NCBI RefSeq assembly: GCF_038095555.1
Contig: NZ_CP124591.1
Location: forward strand, 992,001-1,056,000
Length of the DNA stretch: 64,000 nucleotides
Direction: 5' to 3'
From: Macrococcoides psychrotolerans
GTDB lineage: Bacteria > Bacillota > Bacilli > Staphylococcales > Staphylococcaceae
This document shows positions 52,285 to 61,113 of this stretch, piece after piece (position 1 is the first letter of the stretch; each line of letters opens with the position of its first letter). The position numbers and the translations under genes are program-made. The notes under the pieces were generated by a model. The model did not search any database. It was not told the origin of the DNA and was given only the letters and a program-made list of their open reading frames with translations.

Positions 52285-52349
52285 ATCAAGGAACATCAAG
52301 GAACATCAAGGGACATCTATCTGTAGCGATGTCCCTTGCTTTTTTTTAT
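52285..52349 (+). terminator. ptsG terminator embedded in a 10-base tandem repeat
   Basis: ATCAAGGAAC occurs at 52285 and 52295 and as ATCAAGGGAC at 52305, followed by ATC. The third copy forms the terminator stem: AAGGGACATC (52308-52317) with GATGTCCCTT (52328-52337), then TTTTTTTTATT. Confidence 0.8.
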
Positions 52350-52455
52350 TATATGTGGTTAAATTTCTTTATATTGTATAAATAAATATTATAAATATAT
52401 TATGTAAACTAAAAGTATATAAGTAAAATAATATGTTACATAAGGAAGGGCGCGT

Positions 52456-53592
52456 ATGTCAGATCATAATTTTTTTCAGTTTTTTGGGGGCAGAAAGTTA
52501 TTGTTCACATTAACTGTATTAATATTAACTGGAATATTAGTATTGATAGTTAATCAAATTTCTTTTATCTTTAAACCATTTATCGTTATCTTCAATACAG
52601 TAATAGGTCCTGTCATCTTGGCTTTCATTTTATATTATCTTTTGAATCCGCTTGTCAATTTGATGGAACGTTATCGTATTAATAGGTTATGGGGTATCAT
52701 TATATTGATTGGTACCATTATCAGTCTTTTTGCTTTACTCATCACCTGGCTAATTCCTGTTATAGAAGTTCAGATCACTGGGTTGGTTCAGAATGCTCCA
52801 GATTATTTAAATCATCTATTAAAAGACTTTAATAGATTATCTAACAATTCCAAGTTTGCTCCATTCCTGCAGAACATTCAGGAATGGGTAAATACAAATC
52901 TTAGTGATCTTCCAAAGAAGGTAGGAGAGTACCTTGGTGATTTTTCAACTCGTCTGCGATCGGTTGTCGATACAGTTGCAAGCGTAGCTATTGTCATCAT
53001 GACTTTCCCATTCGTACTCTTCTTTTTGCTGAAAGATGGCGAACAGTTCAAAAATTATGTATTAAAGTTAACACCACCAAAATTTAGAAAAGATCTTCAT
53101 GATATTTTAGATAAGATGAATGTTCAGGTCGGTTCGTATATACAGGGTCAGATGTTTGTTGCTTTCTGTATCGGAGTGCTATTGTTTATTGGTTATATGA
53201 TTATCGGGCTTGAGTATGCTTTAATTCTTGCTTGTATCGCTGCAGTAACGAGTGTGGTTCCATATTTAGGACCAATGATTGCTATCAGTCCTGCTATTGT
53301 GATTGCGCTAGTTGATTCACCTGTCATGTTGTTGAAGCTTGCAGTTGTATGGATGGCCGTGCAGTTTTTAGAAGGTCACTTTATTTCTCCTAATATTATG
53401 GGAAAGACAATGCAGATTCATCCTTTAACAATTATTTTTGTTCTGCTTTGTGCAGGGAATCTATTGGGTTTAATAGGCGTTATATTAGGTATTCCTTTAT
53501 ATGCTATATTAAAGGTTTTGACTCAGTATATATTCGATAAATTTAAGAAACGTTATAATACGTATTTATCAGAAGATGGGGAAGTATATTGA
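52456..53592 (+). CDS. AI-2E family transporter (PerM/YdbI-like)
   Basis: A 378-residue membrane protein with about eight hydrophobic segments. The conserved half LIACIAAVTSVVPYLGPMIA appears here as LACIAAVTSVVPYLGPMI, and later VQFLEGHFISPNIMGKTMQIHP, both hallmarks of the family. The family is named after autoinducer-2 exporter TqsA, but many members are sodium/proton or unidentified exporters. AAGGAAGGGCG precedes the ATG. It stands alone between ptsG and mprF, so no substrate can be inferred. Confidence 0.88.
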   Translation: MSDHNFFQFFGGRKLLFTLTVLILTGILVLIVNQISFIFKPFIVIFNTVIGPVILAFILYYLLNPLVNLMERYRINRLWGIIILIGTIISLFALLITWLIPVIEVQITGLVQNAPDYLNHLLKDFNRLSNNSKFAPFLQNIQEWVNTNLSDLPKKVGEYLGDFSTRLRSVVDTVASVAIVIMTFPFVLFFLLKDGEQFKNYVLKLTPPKFRKDLHDILDKMNVQVGSYIQGQMFVAFCIGVLLFIGYMIIGLEYALILACIAAVTSVVPYLGPMIAISPAIVIALVDSPVMLLKLAVVWMAVQFLEGHFISPNIMGKTMQIHPLTIIFVLLCAGNLLGLIGVILGIPLYAILKVLTQYIFDKFKKRYNTYLSEDGEVY

Positions 53593-53723
53593 TTTTGAGA
53601 TAAGTCATCATTCCAGACGGATGATGACTTATTTTTCATTTATTTCCAATAATATTTGGTTTTTTTCTTGTTTTTCTGTAGAATATGTATGAATTCAAAT
53701 TAATTATTGTGAGTAGGGGTTTT

Positions 53724-56258
53724 ATGAAAATATTATTTAATAATTATCGGAATGTAATTAAGTTTTTATTTATGGCATTACTGTTTATTTTTGTGATATA
53801 TCGTCTAAAGGGTGAGTTATCGACGATTGACTTCAAATCGACGATGACGGCATTTAAACATTTAGACTCTATACAGCTGGCGATCCTTATTTTTTCTGGT
53901 CTTATTTCAGTCAGTATTTTATCTTTATATGATTTTGTATTAGCCAAGAGGATGCATCTGGAAATCAAGCATATGAAACTCTTTAATGTTAGTTTTATTG
54001 CAAATGCATTAAATGCGGTTATTGGATTTGGAGGAATGATAGGGGCAGGGCTCCGCTTACTTATTTATAGGAATTATACTGAGGATGATAAAACGCTTAT
54101 CAAGGTCATTTCAATGATGTTGTTATCGATGATTTCAGGGATGAGTATTCTGAGTTTAGGTATCGTTTTTAATATATTTCCGAATACCCATGCTTTTGAT
54201 CAGTACACTTGGTATAAAATTGGTATTTTTATCATTGCGCTCTATTTGCCGGTATTTCTTCTGTACACACTTATTAAGCCTGTTAACAATGATAAATTTC
54301 TGGGAATAATATTTACGCTTGTGTCAAGTGTTGAATGGCTGGCAGCGAGCGGTGTATTCTATCTGATATTTAAGTTTATACATATCGATGTCCAGTATTC
54401 GTTAATTATAGGTATCTTTGTTATCGCTGCTTTAGCTGGATTACTCTCCATGGTTCCAGGTGGTTTTGGTGCTTTTGATCTGATGATCCTTATTGGATTT
54501 AAAAGTATTGGCATCACCGAAGAAAATGTATTGCTTGCACTCGTCATATATCGCGTTGTCTATTATTTCGTTCCTTTCCTTGTCGCAATGGTTTTATCCA
54601 CCTTTGAGTTTAAGGGATTTGCAAAGAAACAATTTGAAGAACGCTTTGAAGATAATAAGTATTTTGCACCTGCGATTGAAACAAGTTCATTATTTTTAAA
54701 TCTGTTAAAAGATGTGTTAATACATCTACCAGCTATAGCCCTTGGTATCCTTTCTTTTATTACTGGGTTTGTATTTCTGATGACAAACAGTATATTGATA
54801 AACGATGCTATCTTTGATGTCCAGCACAATACATACACCTTCTTATCTTCTTTCTTCACGCTTGCTTGCTTACTGCTGATGATAAATGCGAAAGGTGTGA
54901 TGCATGATACGAGACGTGCACATATCATCAGTATTGTTGCTGCTGCTGTAATATTAATCATTCTTTTCTTAACATTTGGAAATTGGCTTGTATACATTTG
55001 GATTGCAGCACTTATTTTACTTCTATTTATTGGGAATATGAACATTAAGATGATTAAACGTCCAATCACACTGTTTAGAGCAGGCTTAACGATACTGTTT
55101 TCTGTCATTATCCTTTCGCTCAATAGCTGGCTTATCAGAATACAGCTAAGTGAACTATTGGCACAGGATAGTATCGATTTTGACGGCAATTTAATGAGAA
55201 ATTATTTTCTATTCTTTATTATTGCAACAATATTACTAATCAGTTTAACTTCGTATTTCTTCAATAAGAAATATATTGCTAATATCGCAATGGATGTTTC
55301 TGAAGAACAGCGTGCACAAATTATTGATATGTATGGAGGTAACTTTGTCAGTCACCTTCATTATTCTACCGATAAATCGTATTTCATTAATCAAGCTGAA
55401 GATGCTTTTATCATGTTTCAGACACATTATGATACAATTTTCGTGCTTGGAGATCCTATAGGAAATAAGCAATCATTCAGAGATTTATTATACGATTTCT
55501 ACAACCAAGCTAACTATTATGGATATGAAATCATCTTTTATCAGGTGAAACCTGATTATCTTCCTTTATATCATGATTTCGGAAATATCTTCTTCAAGTT
55601 AGGTGAAGAAGCAGTGATACCTCTTAACGATTTTACTATCAGTGGTAAGAAGAAACGTGCATTTCGTGCAACGGTGAATAAGTTTGAATCACAAGGCTAT
55701 TTTTATGAGGTTGTGCATCCACCATTCAGTTCGGATTTTATAAACCAGTTACAAACTGTATCTGATGAATGGTTAAATGGAAGATCAGAAATGAACTTTT
55801 CAGTTGGAAGCTTTAATGCGTATTATCTCAATAAGGCACCTGTTGGCGTCATAAGAAATGAAGAAGAAATCATAGGATTTGTATCATTTATGCCGACAAA
55901 TTATAATCACTCTATTTCAGTTGATATGATCCGCTGGAAAGAGAATGAGTTTCAGATGATGGACGGTCTATATTTAAATACGATGTTATACGTCAAAGAA
56001 CATTACGATTACTTTAATATGGGAATGGCACCACTATCGAACGTTGGCAGCCATAGATATGCATTTTATAGAGAGCGCTTTGCAGGAAGGATATTTGAGA
56101 CAATTTCTCATATCTATAGTTTTAAAGGATTACGTAACTATAAAGAGAAATTTAATCCGAACTGGGAGCCACGCTATCTCGTCTATAAGAAGGGGAATAG
56201 TCTGATGACGTCTATGATAAGAGTGAGTTATCTCATTAATAAAAAGACAAGAAATTAA
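53724..56258 (+). CDS. mprF: Phosphatidylglycerol lysyltransferase MprF
   Basis: A bifunctional membrane protein that makes lysyl-phosphatidylglycerol from Lys-tRNA and flips it to the outer leaflet, lowering surface charge and giving resistance to cationic peptides and daptomycin. The N-terminal flippase region has about 14 membrane segments (for example GLLSMVPGGFGAFDLMILIG); the C-terminal cytoplasmic GNAT-like synthase domain shows RAFRATVNKFESQGY and YNFSVGSF-type motifs (here MNFSVGSF). I start at ATG 53724 (MKILFNNYR), after GTAGGGG, giving 844 residues, close to S. aureus MprF. The order mprF-msrA-msrR is kept. Confidence 0.95.
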   Translation: MKILFNNYRNVIKFLFMALLFIFVIYRLKGELSTIDFKSTMTAFKHLDSIQLAILIFSGLISVSILSLYDFVLAKRMHLEIKHMKLFNVSFIANALNAVIGFGGMIGAGLRLLIYRNYTEDDKTLIKVISMMLLSMISGMSILSLGIVFNIFPNTHAFDQYTWYKIGIFIIALYLPVFLLYTLIKPVNNDKFLGIIFTLVSSVEWLAASGVFYLIFKFIHIDVQYSLIIGIFVIAALAGLLSMVPGGFGAFDLMILIGFKSIGITEENVLLALVIYRVVYYFVPFLVAMVLSTFEFKGFAKKQFEERFEDNKYFAPAIETSSLFLNLLKDVLIHLPAIALGILSFITGFVFLMTNSILINDAIFDVQHNTYTFLSSFFTLACLLLMINAKGVMHDTRRAHIISIVAAAVILIILFLTFGNWLVYIWIAALILLLFIGNMNIKMIKRPITLFRAGLTILFSVIILSLNSWLIRIQLSELLAQDSIDFDGNLMRNYFLFFIIATILLISLTSYFFNKKYIANIAMDVSEEQRAQIIDMYGGNFVSHLHYSTDKSYFINQAEDAFIMFQTHYDTIFVLGDPIGNKQSFRDLLYDFYNQANYYGYEIIFYQVKPDYLPLYHDFGNIFFKLGEEAVIPLNDFTISGKKKRAFRATVNKFESQGYFYEVVHPPFSSDFINQLQTVSDEWLNGRSEMNFSVGSFNAYYLNKAPVGVIRNEEEIIGFVSFMPTNYNHSISVDMIRWKENEFQMMDGLYLNTMLYVKEHYDYFNMGMAPLSNVGSHRYAFYRERFAGRIFETISHIYSFKGLRNYKEKFNPNWEPRYLVYKKGNSLMTSMIRVSYLINKKTRN

Positions 56259-56273
56259 TTTTTCTTGTCTTTT
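56242..56273. terminator. Bidirectional terminator between mprF and msrA
   Basis: AAAAGACAAGAAA and TTTCTTGTCTTTT around a TTAATT centre, followed by ATTTTTT. It overlaps both stop regions. Confidence 0.78.
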
Positions 56274-56758
56274 ATTTTTTGTCTTGTTTCTTGTTCTCTT
56301 TTATAACGTTCAGGATCCTTCTTATAGAAGTCCTGATGATAGTCCTCTGCCTTATAGAATGTCTTTGATTCTCTTATTTCTGTGACAATCTGTTTATCGA
56401 AATTAGGTTGAATGTTGCTAATATAGTTTTCAGTAATCTCTCTTTGGTTATTATCTGAGTAAAAGATTGCCGTGCGATACTGACTTCCTCTATCTTGATA
56501 TTGCCCATCATTGTCAGTCGGATCAATAATCTTAAAGAATATTTCAAGTATTTGTAACGTCGTGAATACTTGATCATCATATTGTATTTCTACGACTTCA
56601 AGATGACCAGACGTACCGGTTTTTACTTGTTCATAGGTTGGATTTTCAATATGCCCCCCCATATAACCACTAGTGACTGATGATACGCCATCATATGTAT
56701 CAAAAGGTTTAACCATGCACCAGAAACAGCCACCTGCTAAGTATATTTTCTTTTTCAT
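56255..56758 (-). CDS. msrA: Peptide methionine sulfoxide reductase MsrA
   Basis: Repairs the S-form of methionine sulfoxide in proteins. The active-site motif GGCFWCMV is at residues 9-16 (catalytic Cys11). The substrate residues are in SGYMGGH, GTSGHLEVVEIQYDD and GSQYRTAIFY. At 167 residues it is a short single-domain MsrA without a fused MsrB. The tail has no obvious resolving Cys pair, so Cys14 may act as the recycling residue. AGGAGGTAGAAATAT precedes the ATG. It diverges from msrR. Confidence 0.94.
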   Translation of the reverse strand: MKKKIYLAGGCFWCMVKPFDTYDGVSSVTSGYMGGHIENPTYEQVKTGTSGHLEVVEIQYDDQVFTTLQILEIFFKIIDPTDNDGQYQDRGSQYRTAIFYSDNNQREITENYISNIQPNFDKQIVTEIRESKTFYKAEDYHQDFYKKDPERYKREQETRQKIKDKKN

Positions 56759-56879
56759 ATATTTCTACCTCCTTTTTGTTATTTTACTTTATTATTTGGA
56801 AAAGAAACCGATATATGCTTGCAATAATGTAAATTCTTTTATAAGTTTATTATATTGTAATATAGAAAGCAGGGTATAT

Positions 56880-57821
56880 ATGAGCGAAGGGATAACGCCA
56901 AGAAGAAAAAGAAAGAAAATCAGATTAAAAAAACTACCATTTGTAATTTTGGGATTAGTTTTATTACTTATACTGGTAGTAGTTTTTATCAAATCAAGTT
57001 ATAATAGTGGCCTAGATTTAGCAGCAAAACATGGACAAAAGCATGTCAACTATGACTTTAATGGAGTATCGAATAAAGACGGTAAATCAAATGTTTTAAT
57101 TTTAGGTCAAGATCGCATGATTGATGGCTCAGCAAGAACGGACTCCATTATGATTGCACAGTATGACTTCCTTAATAAGAAGGTAAAAATCATTTCAGTC
57201 ATGCGCGATATATATGCTGAAATCCCCGGATATAGAAACTATAAAATTAATACAGCCTACACGTTAGGTGGGCCGGATTTATTGCGTAAGACGATAGAGA
57301 AAAATTTAGGTATTCCAATAGAACATTATGCGATTATAGATTTCAAAGGGTTCGAAGCCATGGTAGATGAAATCTCACCGTCTGGAGTACCGGTAAATGT
57401 GGAAAAGGATATGTCTGAGAATATCGATGTATCTTTAAAGAAAGGTCAGCACAATCTAAATGGTAAAGAATTACTAGGTTATGCTCGTTTTAGACATGAT
57501 GAAGAAGGGGACTTTGGACGCGTAAGACGTCAGCAGCAAGTGATTTCTGCGTTAAAACAAGAGATGGTCAGTCTTCCTGTACTCTTTAAAACACCGAAAT
57601 TGGCGGGTATTGCAAGAGGCTATGTCAATACAGACCTTAAAGATGGCGAGATATTTCGAATGGGTACAAGCTTTGTTATTCGTGGTGATAAGAAGCAGAG
57701 CACATTGACTGTGCCAGTAAAAGGAAGCTTTCAGCAGGCAAGCTATCCTGAAGCAGGGGCTGTACTTGAAATAGATAAAGAAGTGAATAAAAAGGCGATA
57801 CAGAAGTTCTTAAATGAGTAA
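56880..57821 (+). CDS. msrR: LytR-CpsA-Psr family protein MsrR
   Basis: A cell-wall ligase that attaches teichoic acid or other anionic polymers from undecaprenyl carriers to peptidoglycan. It has a short basic cytoplasmic N-terminus (RRKRKKIRLKKL), one membrane segment (VILGLVLLLILVVVFIKSS), then the LCP domain: SNVLILGQDRM, ARTDSIMIAQYD, ISVMRDIYAEIPGY, KINTAY and ARFRHDEEGDFGRVRRQQQV. I start at ATG 56880 (MSEGITPRR); a much longer frame from 56673 runs antisense through msrA and is rejected. 313 residues. S. aureus has msrR at the same place. Confidence 0.93.
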   Translation: MSEGITPRRKRKKIRLKKLPFVILGLVLLLILVVVFIKSSYNSGLDLAAKHGQKHVNYDFNGVSNKDGKSNVLILGQDRMIDGSARTDSIMIAQYDFLNKKVKIISVMRDIYAEIPGYRNYKINTAYTLGGPDLLRKTIEKNLGIPIEHYAIIDFKGFEAMVDEISPSGVPVNVEKDMSENIDVSLKKGQHNLNGKELLGYARFRHDEEGDFGRVRRQQQVISALKQEMVSLPVLFKTPKLAGIARGYVNTDLKDGEIFRMGTSFVIRGDKKQSTLTVPVKGSFQQASYPEAGAVLEIDKEVNKKAIQKFLNE

Positions 57822-57854
57822 AAACAGGAGAAGCGATTGCTTCTCCTGTTTTTA
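57820..57854. terminator. Bidirectional terminator after msrR
   Basis: AAAACAGGAGAAGC and GCTTCTCCTGTTTT with loop GATT, then TATTG. It separates msrR from a convergent tautomerase gene. Confidence 0.85.
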
Positions 57855-58040
57855 TTGTTGATCTGATAATAGTTGACCCGCTACTGCATAACGCTCTTTT
57901 TTAAGTTCTTCAATAAATACATGAACTTTCTCTTTCGGCGCTCCAGAGTTACGACTTACAACTTCCGTTACTTCTTCAACGATTTTCTTTAACTGTTCTT
58001 CAGAACGACCTTCAACTAATTCTACTGTTACGAATGGCAT
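57852..58040 (-). CDS. 4-oxalocrotonate tautomerase family protein
   Basis: A 62-residue tautomerase. The catalytic residue is Pro1 after Met removal, so the start must be ATG 58040 (MPFVTVELVEGR), which has AAGGAG upstream; a start at 58046 would add two residues and destroy the active site. The conserved Arg in EGRSEEQLKK is present. Small stand-alone members (YwhB/DmpI type) have low activity on enol pyruvates and unknown physiological substrates. S. aureus carries the same gene near msrR. Confidence 0.92.
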   Translation of the reverse strand: MPFVTVELVEGRSEEQLKKIVEEVTEVVSRNSGAPKEKVHVFIEELKKERYAVAGQLLSDQQ

Positions 58041-58088
58041 AAACATTCTCCTTTACATCTTAAATTTATTGTTCAAAGTTATAATATA

Positions 58089-59093
58089 CTATTCATAGAT
58101 ATTACGGTTAACAGAGGATCCATTACCACTTACCCAGTCGTCCATGCCGTCGTCTTCCATAATCTCGACGTTAACATCTGTAACATGAGGCTGTTTTAAT
58201 AATGCGCTCGCTACCGATTTTTTGATTTCTGTTAATTCTCTTAAATTAAATTCATGGTTTGAAACTTCGATCAATGCTTCAACGTGCTTATCTTCGCCTT
58301 CTTTCATTACAACAAGACGTTTGATATCTGAAACATCAGGATGTTTTAATATCACTTTAGAAGCATTAACTTCCATCTCTTCATCTGCACGTCCGATTGC
58401 ACCAGCTGCATTTTCCATGAAGACTTTAAACACAACATAGAACATTGCTAAACCGATGATGACTGAAACGATACCTTCAACCTGACTCCATCCTGTAAAA
58501 CGAGCAATAATAATAGCGATTAATGCAATGAATCCTCCGCCAGTTGCCACTGTATCTTCCATGAATACCAGTTTCGTTGCAGGTTTGGCACTTCCAATAT
58601 TAGCATAACTAGTAGTTAAAGGATGAAGGCCAGTGGCAGGTTTGTGAACTTCCTCAAGTACTTCTTGTCCTGCTTTATATAATACTGATCCTTCTAATAC
58701 AACCCCAATTAATAATACACCAATAGCAATTAAAAATTGATTTAACGATTGCTCTTGATGCGTCGGATTCATAATATGATGTATCCCTTCTAACACTGTT
58801 TCATAAGCTAAAATTGCAACGATGATCACGGCGAATAAACAAACGATGTTAACCAGGCGGCCATATCCAAATGGAAACCTTTCATTCGGTGCTTTCTTAG
58901 AAACAGCTGAGCCGACCCAGACAAAAAGTTGGTTTGCAGCATCACCATAAGAGTGCATCATCTCTGCGAACATTGCAACGTTACCGGTAAATATATAGGC
59001 AACTAGCTTTAAAGTACCTAAAATAAAGTTGACGATTGCTGCAATTAAAGAAGATTTACTCCCTTTTTTGAGTAATGTAAATAATCCTGTCAT
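58089..59093 (-). CDS. Cation diffusion facilitator family transporter
   Basis: A 334-residue metal exporter with six membrane segments. The metal site residues appear as MHSYGDAANQ in helix 2 (His and Asp) and MEDTVATGGGFIA in helix 5 (Glu-Asp). The C-terminal cytoplasmic domain (KVILKHPDVSDIKRLVVMKE, HVEALIEVSNHEFNLRELTE) is the usual metal-sensing dimer part. FPFGYGRLVNI is the loop motif of this branch. Zinc, iron or manganese efflux is possible. It is not next to the zinc cluster and shows no Zur box. AGGAGAATTC precedes the ATG. Confidence 0.88.
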   Translation of the reverse strand: MTGLFTLLKKGSKSSLIAAIVNFILGTLKLVAYIFTGNVAMFAEMMHSYGDAANQLFVWVGSAVSKKAPNERFPFGYGRLVNIVCLFAVIIVAILAYETVLEGIHHIMNPTHQEQSLNQFLIAIGVLLIGVVLEGSVLYKAGQEVLEEVHKPATGLHPLTTSYANIGSAKPATKLVFMEDTVATGGGFIALIAIIIARFTGWSQVEGIVSVIIGLAMFYVVFKVFMENAAGAIGRADEEMEVNASKVILKHPDVSDIKRLVVMKEGEDKHVEALIEVSNHEFNLRELTEIKKSVASALLKQPHVTDVNVEIMEDDGMDDWVSGNGSSVNRNIYE

Positions 59094-59253
59094 AGAATTC
59101 TCCTAACATATTTAATTTTATATTTACTTTACCTATTATAGGTGAAAATAAACATAATAAAAAGGATACTTGATTGATTTAATGCTATTACTTTATTTTA
59201 AATTTTCAATTAACTATGCGACAATAGAAGTAACTTATTTCAGGAGGGTTATT

Positions 59254-59640
59254 ATGTTTAAAGAATTATTAACATCTATCGGTATCGGAGATTCTAAAAT
59301 CAACACAAAGCTGGAGAAAACATCATTCAGGTTAGACGAAGATATTAACGGGGTAGTGGATGTACACGAATTAGATGGGCTGGAGATCGATCACATAGAA
59401 CTGTCATTAATTGAACGTAAGAAAAATAAGGATGAAATGAGCCAATTTGAATACTTAGATGAGAAATTAGCATCATTTACCATCGAAAACAGAGGATCAG
59501 AAACAATTCCATTCACATTTCCGGCAATTCATAACGTAGAAGATGTAAATCATACGTTCGTGATCATTACACATGTATTTGTCAGTAGCTCAGTTGATTA
59601 TTATGATGAAGATGAAATTTACTTTGAAAGTGTCCGTTAA
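59254..59640 (+). CDS. Spo0M-like protein (SpoOM family)
   Basis: A 128-residue soluble protein with an arrestin-like beta fold: MFKELLTSIGIGDSKINTKL, then FRLDEDINGVVDVHELDGLEI and IELSLIERKK. It matches the first domain of Spo0M, which in Bacillus has about 258 residues. Only one domain is present here, as in several staphylococcal homologues. There is no sporulation in this family, so the role is unknown. I start at ATG 59254, preceded by CAGGAGGG. The 3' end overlaps readable remains of a DUF402 pseudogene on the other strand. Confidence 0.85.
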   Translation: MFKELLTSIGIGDSKINTKLEKTSFRLDEDINGVVDVHELDGLEIDHIELSLIERKKNKDEMSQFEYLDEKLASFTIENRGSETIPFTFPAIHNVEDVNHTFVIITHVFVSSSVDYYDEDEIYFESVR

Positions 59641-59959
59641 ATTTAGTAAATAAAAATTGATATAATTTCTTAAATTTTCAATATTTCTTAATAGAAAACC
59701 GTCAAAAGGGAACACGTTATTACGATATAAAGATTCTAGTTTTTCTTTTAGGTGATTTACCTCTGTTATTAAGCTTGCCGGATATTGATATTTTATTATG
59801 TTAATTTCAAATTCGTCTTCATCGTGTATGATGAATAAGCTTTCTGAGTGGCAGAGACTTAAGAAGAATGTATGATTCATTCTCCTCTATAAGTTCTGAT
59901 TTCCATGAATAGTGAATAGAATGGTCGTATTTATATGTATTAACATTGTATTCTTTCAT
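59590..59959 (-). pseudogene. DUF402 (NtdP-like) pseudogene with internal out-of-frame deletion
   Basis: AACGGAGG lies 5 bases before an ATG at 59959, whose frame reads MKEYNVNTYKYDHSIHYSWK and so on to PLRKLIHHTR and a stop at 59819-59821. Directly there, the other frame carries DEDEFEINIIKYQYPASLIT and KEKLESLYRNNVFPF, the usual DUF402 ending. Intact DUF402 proteins have about 80-100 residues between HHTR and DEDEFE, absent here. So a deletion fused both ends out of frame. The reading continues without its own stop into spo0M-like antisense at 59590. DUF402 proteins include nucleoside di- and triphosphatases. Confidence 0.75.
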
Positions 59960-60051
59960 TTAAACCTCCGTTGTAAATTTATTGATTTAATTATATGATA
60001 TATTAATCAGAAAATTCTTTAAATAAAATTATATTATTAGAGGAGTAATTT

Positions 60052-60516
60052 ATGGACATCACATTTACAAAAGATAATATGCGTTTCAAATATAGAGCTT
60101 CAGCGCTAATTATAGAAAATAATCATATTTTATTACAAAAATTCAATGATTACTGGACACCACCTGGCGGCAAAGTTCAAATGCTAGAAGATTCTAAAAT
60201 AGCCTTGAAAAGAGAGATATTAGAAGAACTATCAACTGACATAGAGATAGAACAAATTGCTATTTTCATTGAACAAACATATCATTCACAAGAAAAGTCA
60301 TTCCATGAGCTCGGCGTTTATTATTTTTGTCATTCCAAATCATTATGGGATAGAGGAATATCTATAATCGGAAATGAAAATGGAGAAGATATGGAGTATC
60401 GATGGTTCCCGGTAAATGAAATCGATAAGATCAATATTCAACCAGTAATATTAAAGGAAAAGCTGTTAAGCGAGAATAAGGATTTTGAACATATTATTAA
60501 TCATGAAAAGGACTAA
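60052..60516 (+). CDS. Nudix hydrolase
   Basis: A 154-residue Nudix enzyme. The Nudix box is intact: GGKVQMLEDSKIALKREILEEL, given here as GGKVQMLEDSK then IALKREILEEL, with all metal-binding Glu. The preceding WTPPGGK fixes the register. Such enzymes cleave nucleoside diphosphates linked to another group; close relatives act on NUDIX type 1 substrates such as 8-oxo-dGTP or on NADH, unresolved here. AGAGGAGTAATTT precedes the ATG. It opens the variable region at the window end. Confidence 0.88.
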   Translation: MDITFTKDNMRFKYRASALIIENNHILLQKFNDYWTPPGGKVQMLEDSKIALKREILEELSTDIEIEQIAIFIEQTYHSQEKSFHELGVYYFCHSKSLWDRGISIIGNENGEDMEYRWFPVNEIDKINIQPVILKEKLLSENKDFEHIINHEKD

Positions 60517-60538
60517 GGAGGAATTTAGATATATTTAT

Positions 60539-60585
60539 TTGGACAATTCTATCTCTAATGTTATAATGTACACGATATTGTACGT
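60539..60585 (+). promoter_or_regulatory. Promoter and YefM-type operator of the first toxin-antitoxin module
   Basis: TTGGAC (60539-60544), 17 bases, TATAAT (60562-60567). Overlapping the -10 is TGTACACGATATTGTACG (60567-60584), two near-identical TGTAC half-sites. TGTACA is the known core of YefM operators. Autorepression by the YefM/YoeB pair would block RNA polymerase here. Confidence 0.75.
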
Positions 60586-60601
60586 TACGGGAGGGTCATT
60601 T

Positions 60602-60853
60602 ATGAATACTTATACACCTACTAGTGCTAGAAAAGATTTTTTCAACATTATAAAATCTGTTAATGAAGATAGTAAGGAAATTTACATTGCACCAACTAAA
60701 ATTGGAGAAAAAGGAGCTGTTTTAGTTGGTGAAGATGATTGGAATGCCATTCAGGAGACGTTATTCTTATTAGAAAAAGGTATTGCTTATCAAATCGAAC
60801 AACGTAAAGACGAAGAAGAAATTGATTTTGACAGTACATGGGATAATATTTAA
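60602..60853 (+). CDS. yefM: Antitoxin, YefM/Phd family
   Basis: An 83-residue antitoxin with the Phd/YefM N-terminal DNA-binding fold (YTPTSARKDFFNIIKSVNED, then KGAVLVGEDDWNAIQETLFL) and an acidic C-terminal tail (RKDEEEIDFDSTWDNI) that would wrap the toxin. I start at ATG 60602 with GGGAGGGTC upstream; an earlier in-frame start at 60485 lies before the promoter. It overlaps the toxin gene by one base (TAATG). It should repress its own promoter through TGTACA sites. Confidence 0.88.
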   Translation: MNTYTPTSARKDFFNIIKSVNEDSKEIYIAPTKIGEKGAVLVGEDDWNAIQETLFLLEKGIAYQIEQRKDEEEIDFDSTWDNI

Positions 60854-61113
60854 TGTACAAAGTGGTTATGAAATCTAGTGTCAAGAAAGATCTGAAAAAG
60901 ATAAAAAACACACACTTAGAAACGAACTTTCTAAAAATCATTAAACAGCTTAAAGAAAATCCATATAATAATAACCATTCTTTCGAAAAACTAATTCCCC
61001 CAATAAAGGGGTTTTATTCGAGAAGGTTAAATGTACAACATCGTGTTGTTTATACAGTAAATGACGAAGATAAAATTGTAACAATCTATTCAGCATATGG
61101 GCGTTATGAGTGA
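60853..61113 (+). CDS. yoeB: Toxin, YoeB/Txe family mRNA interferase
   Basis: An 86-residue RelE-fold toxin that cuts mRNA at the ribosome A site. It shows the family layout: VKKDLKKIKNTHLETNFLKI, GFYSRRLNVQHRVVYTVNDE and the ending TIYSAYGRYE. Conserved Arg residues (RRLN, HRVVY) and the C-terminal Tyr supply the active site; the usual C-terminal His-Tyr is RYE here. It overlaps yefM, standard for this type II module. Intact and probably active. Confidence 0.88.
   Translation: MYKVVMKSSVKKDLKKIKNTHLETNFLKIIKQLKENPYNNNHSFEKLIPPIKGFYSRRLNVQHRVVYTVNDEDKIVTIYSAYGRYE

Noticed and set aside
52285..52314. Short tandem repeat as a possible CRISPR-like array
   Set aside because: Units are 10 bases with no spacers and merge into a terminator.
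54563..55189. 208-residue minus-strand frame inside mprF
   Set aside because: It lies fully within the well-supported mprF gene, with no ribosome site or recognisable domain.
56673..56879. N-terminal extension of msrR by 69 residues
   Set aside because: It runs antisense through the start of msrA and the divergent promoter region; LCP proteins begin with a short basic segment as at 56880.
59590..59880. Independent 96-residue minus-strand gene
   Set aside because: Its ATG is one base from AGAGGAG and the sequence from DEDEFE onward fits the end of a DUF402 protein, so it is part of the pseudogene that starts at 59959.
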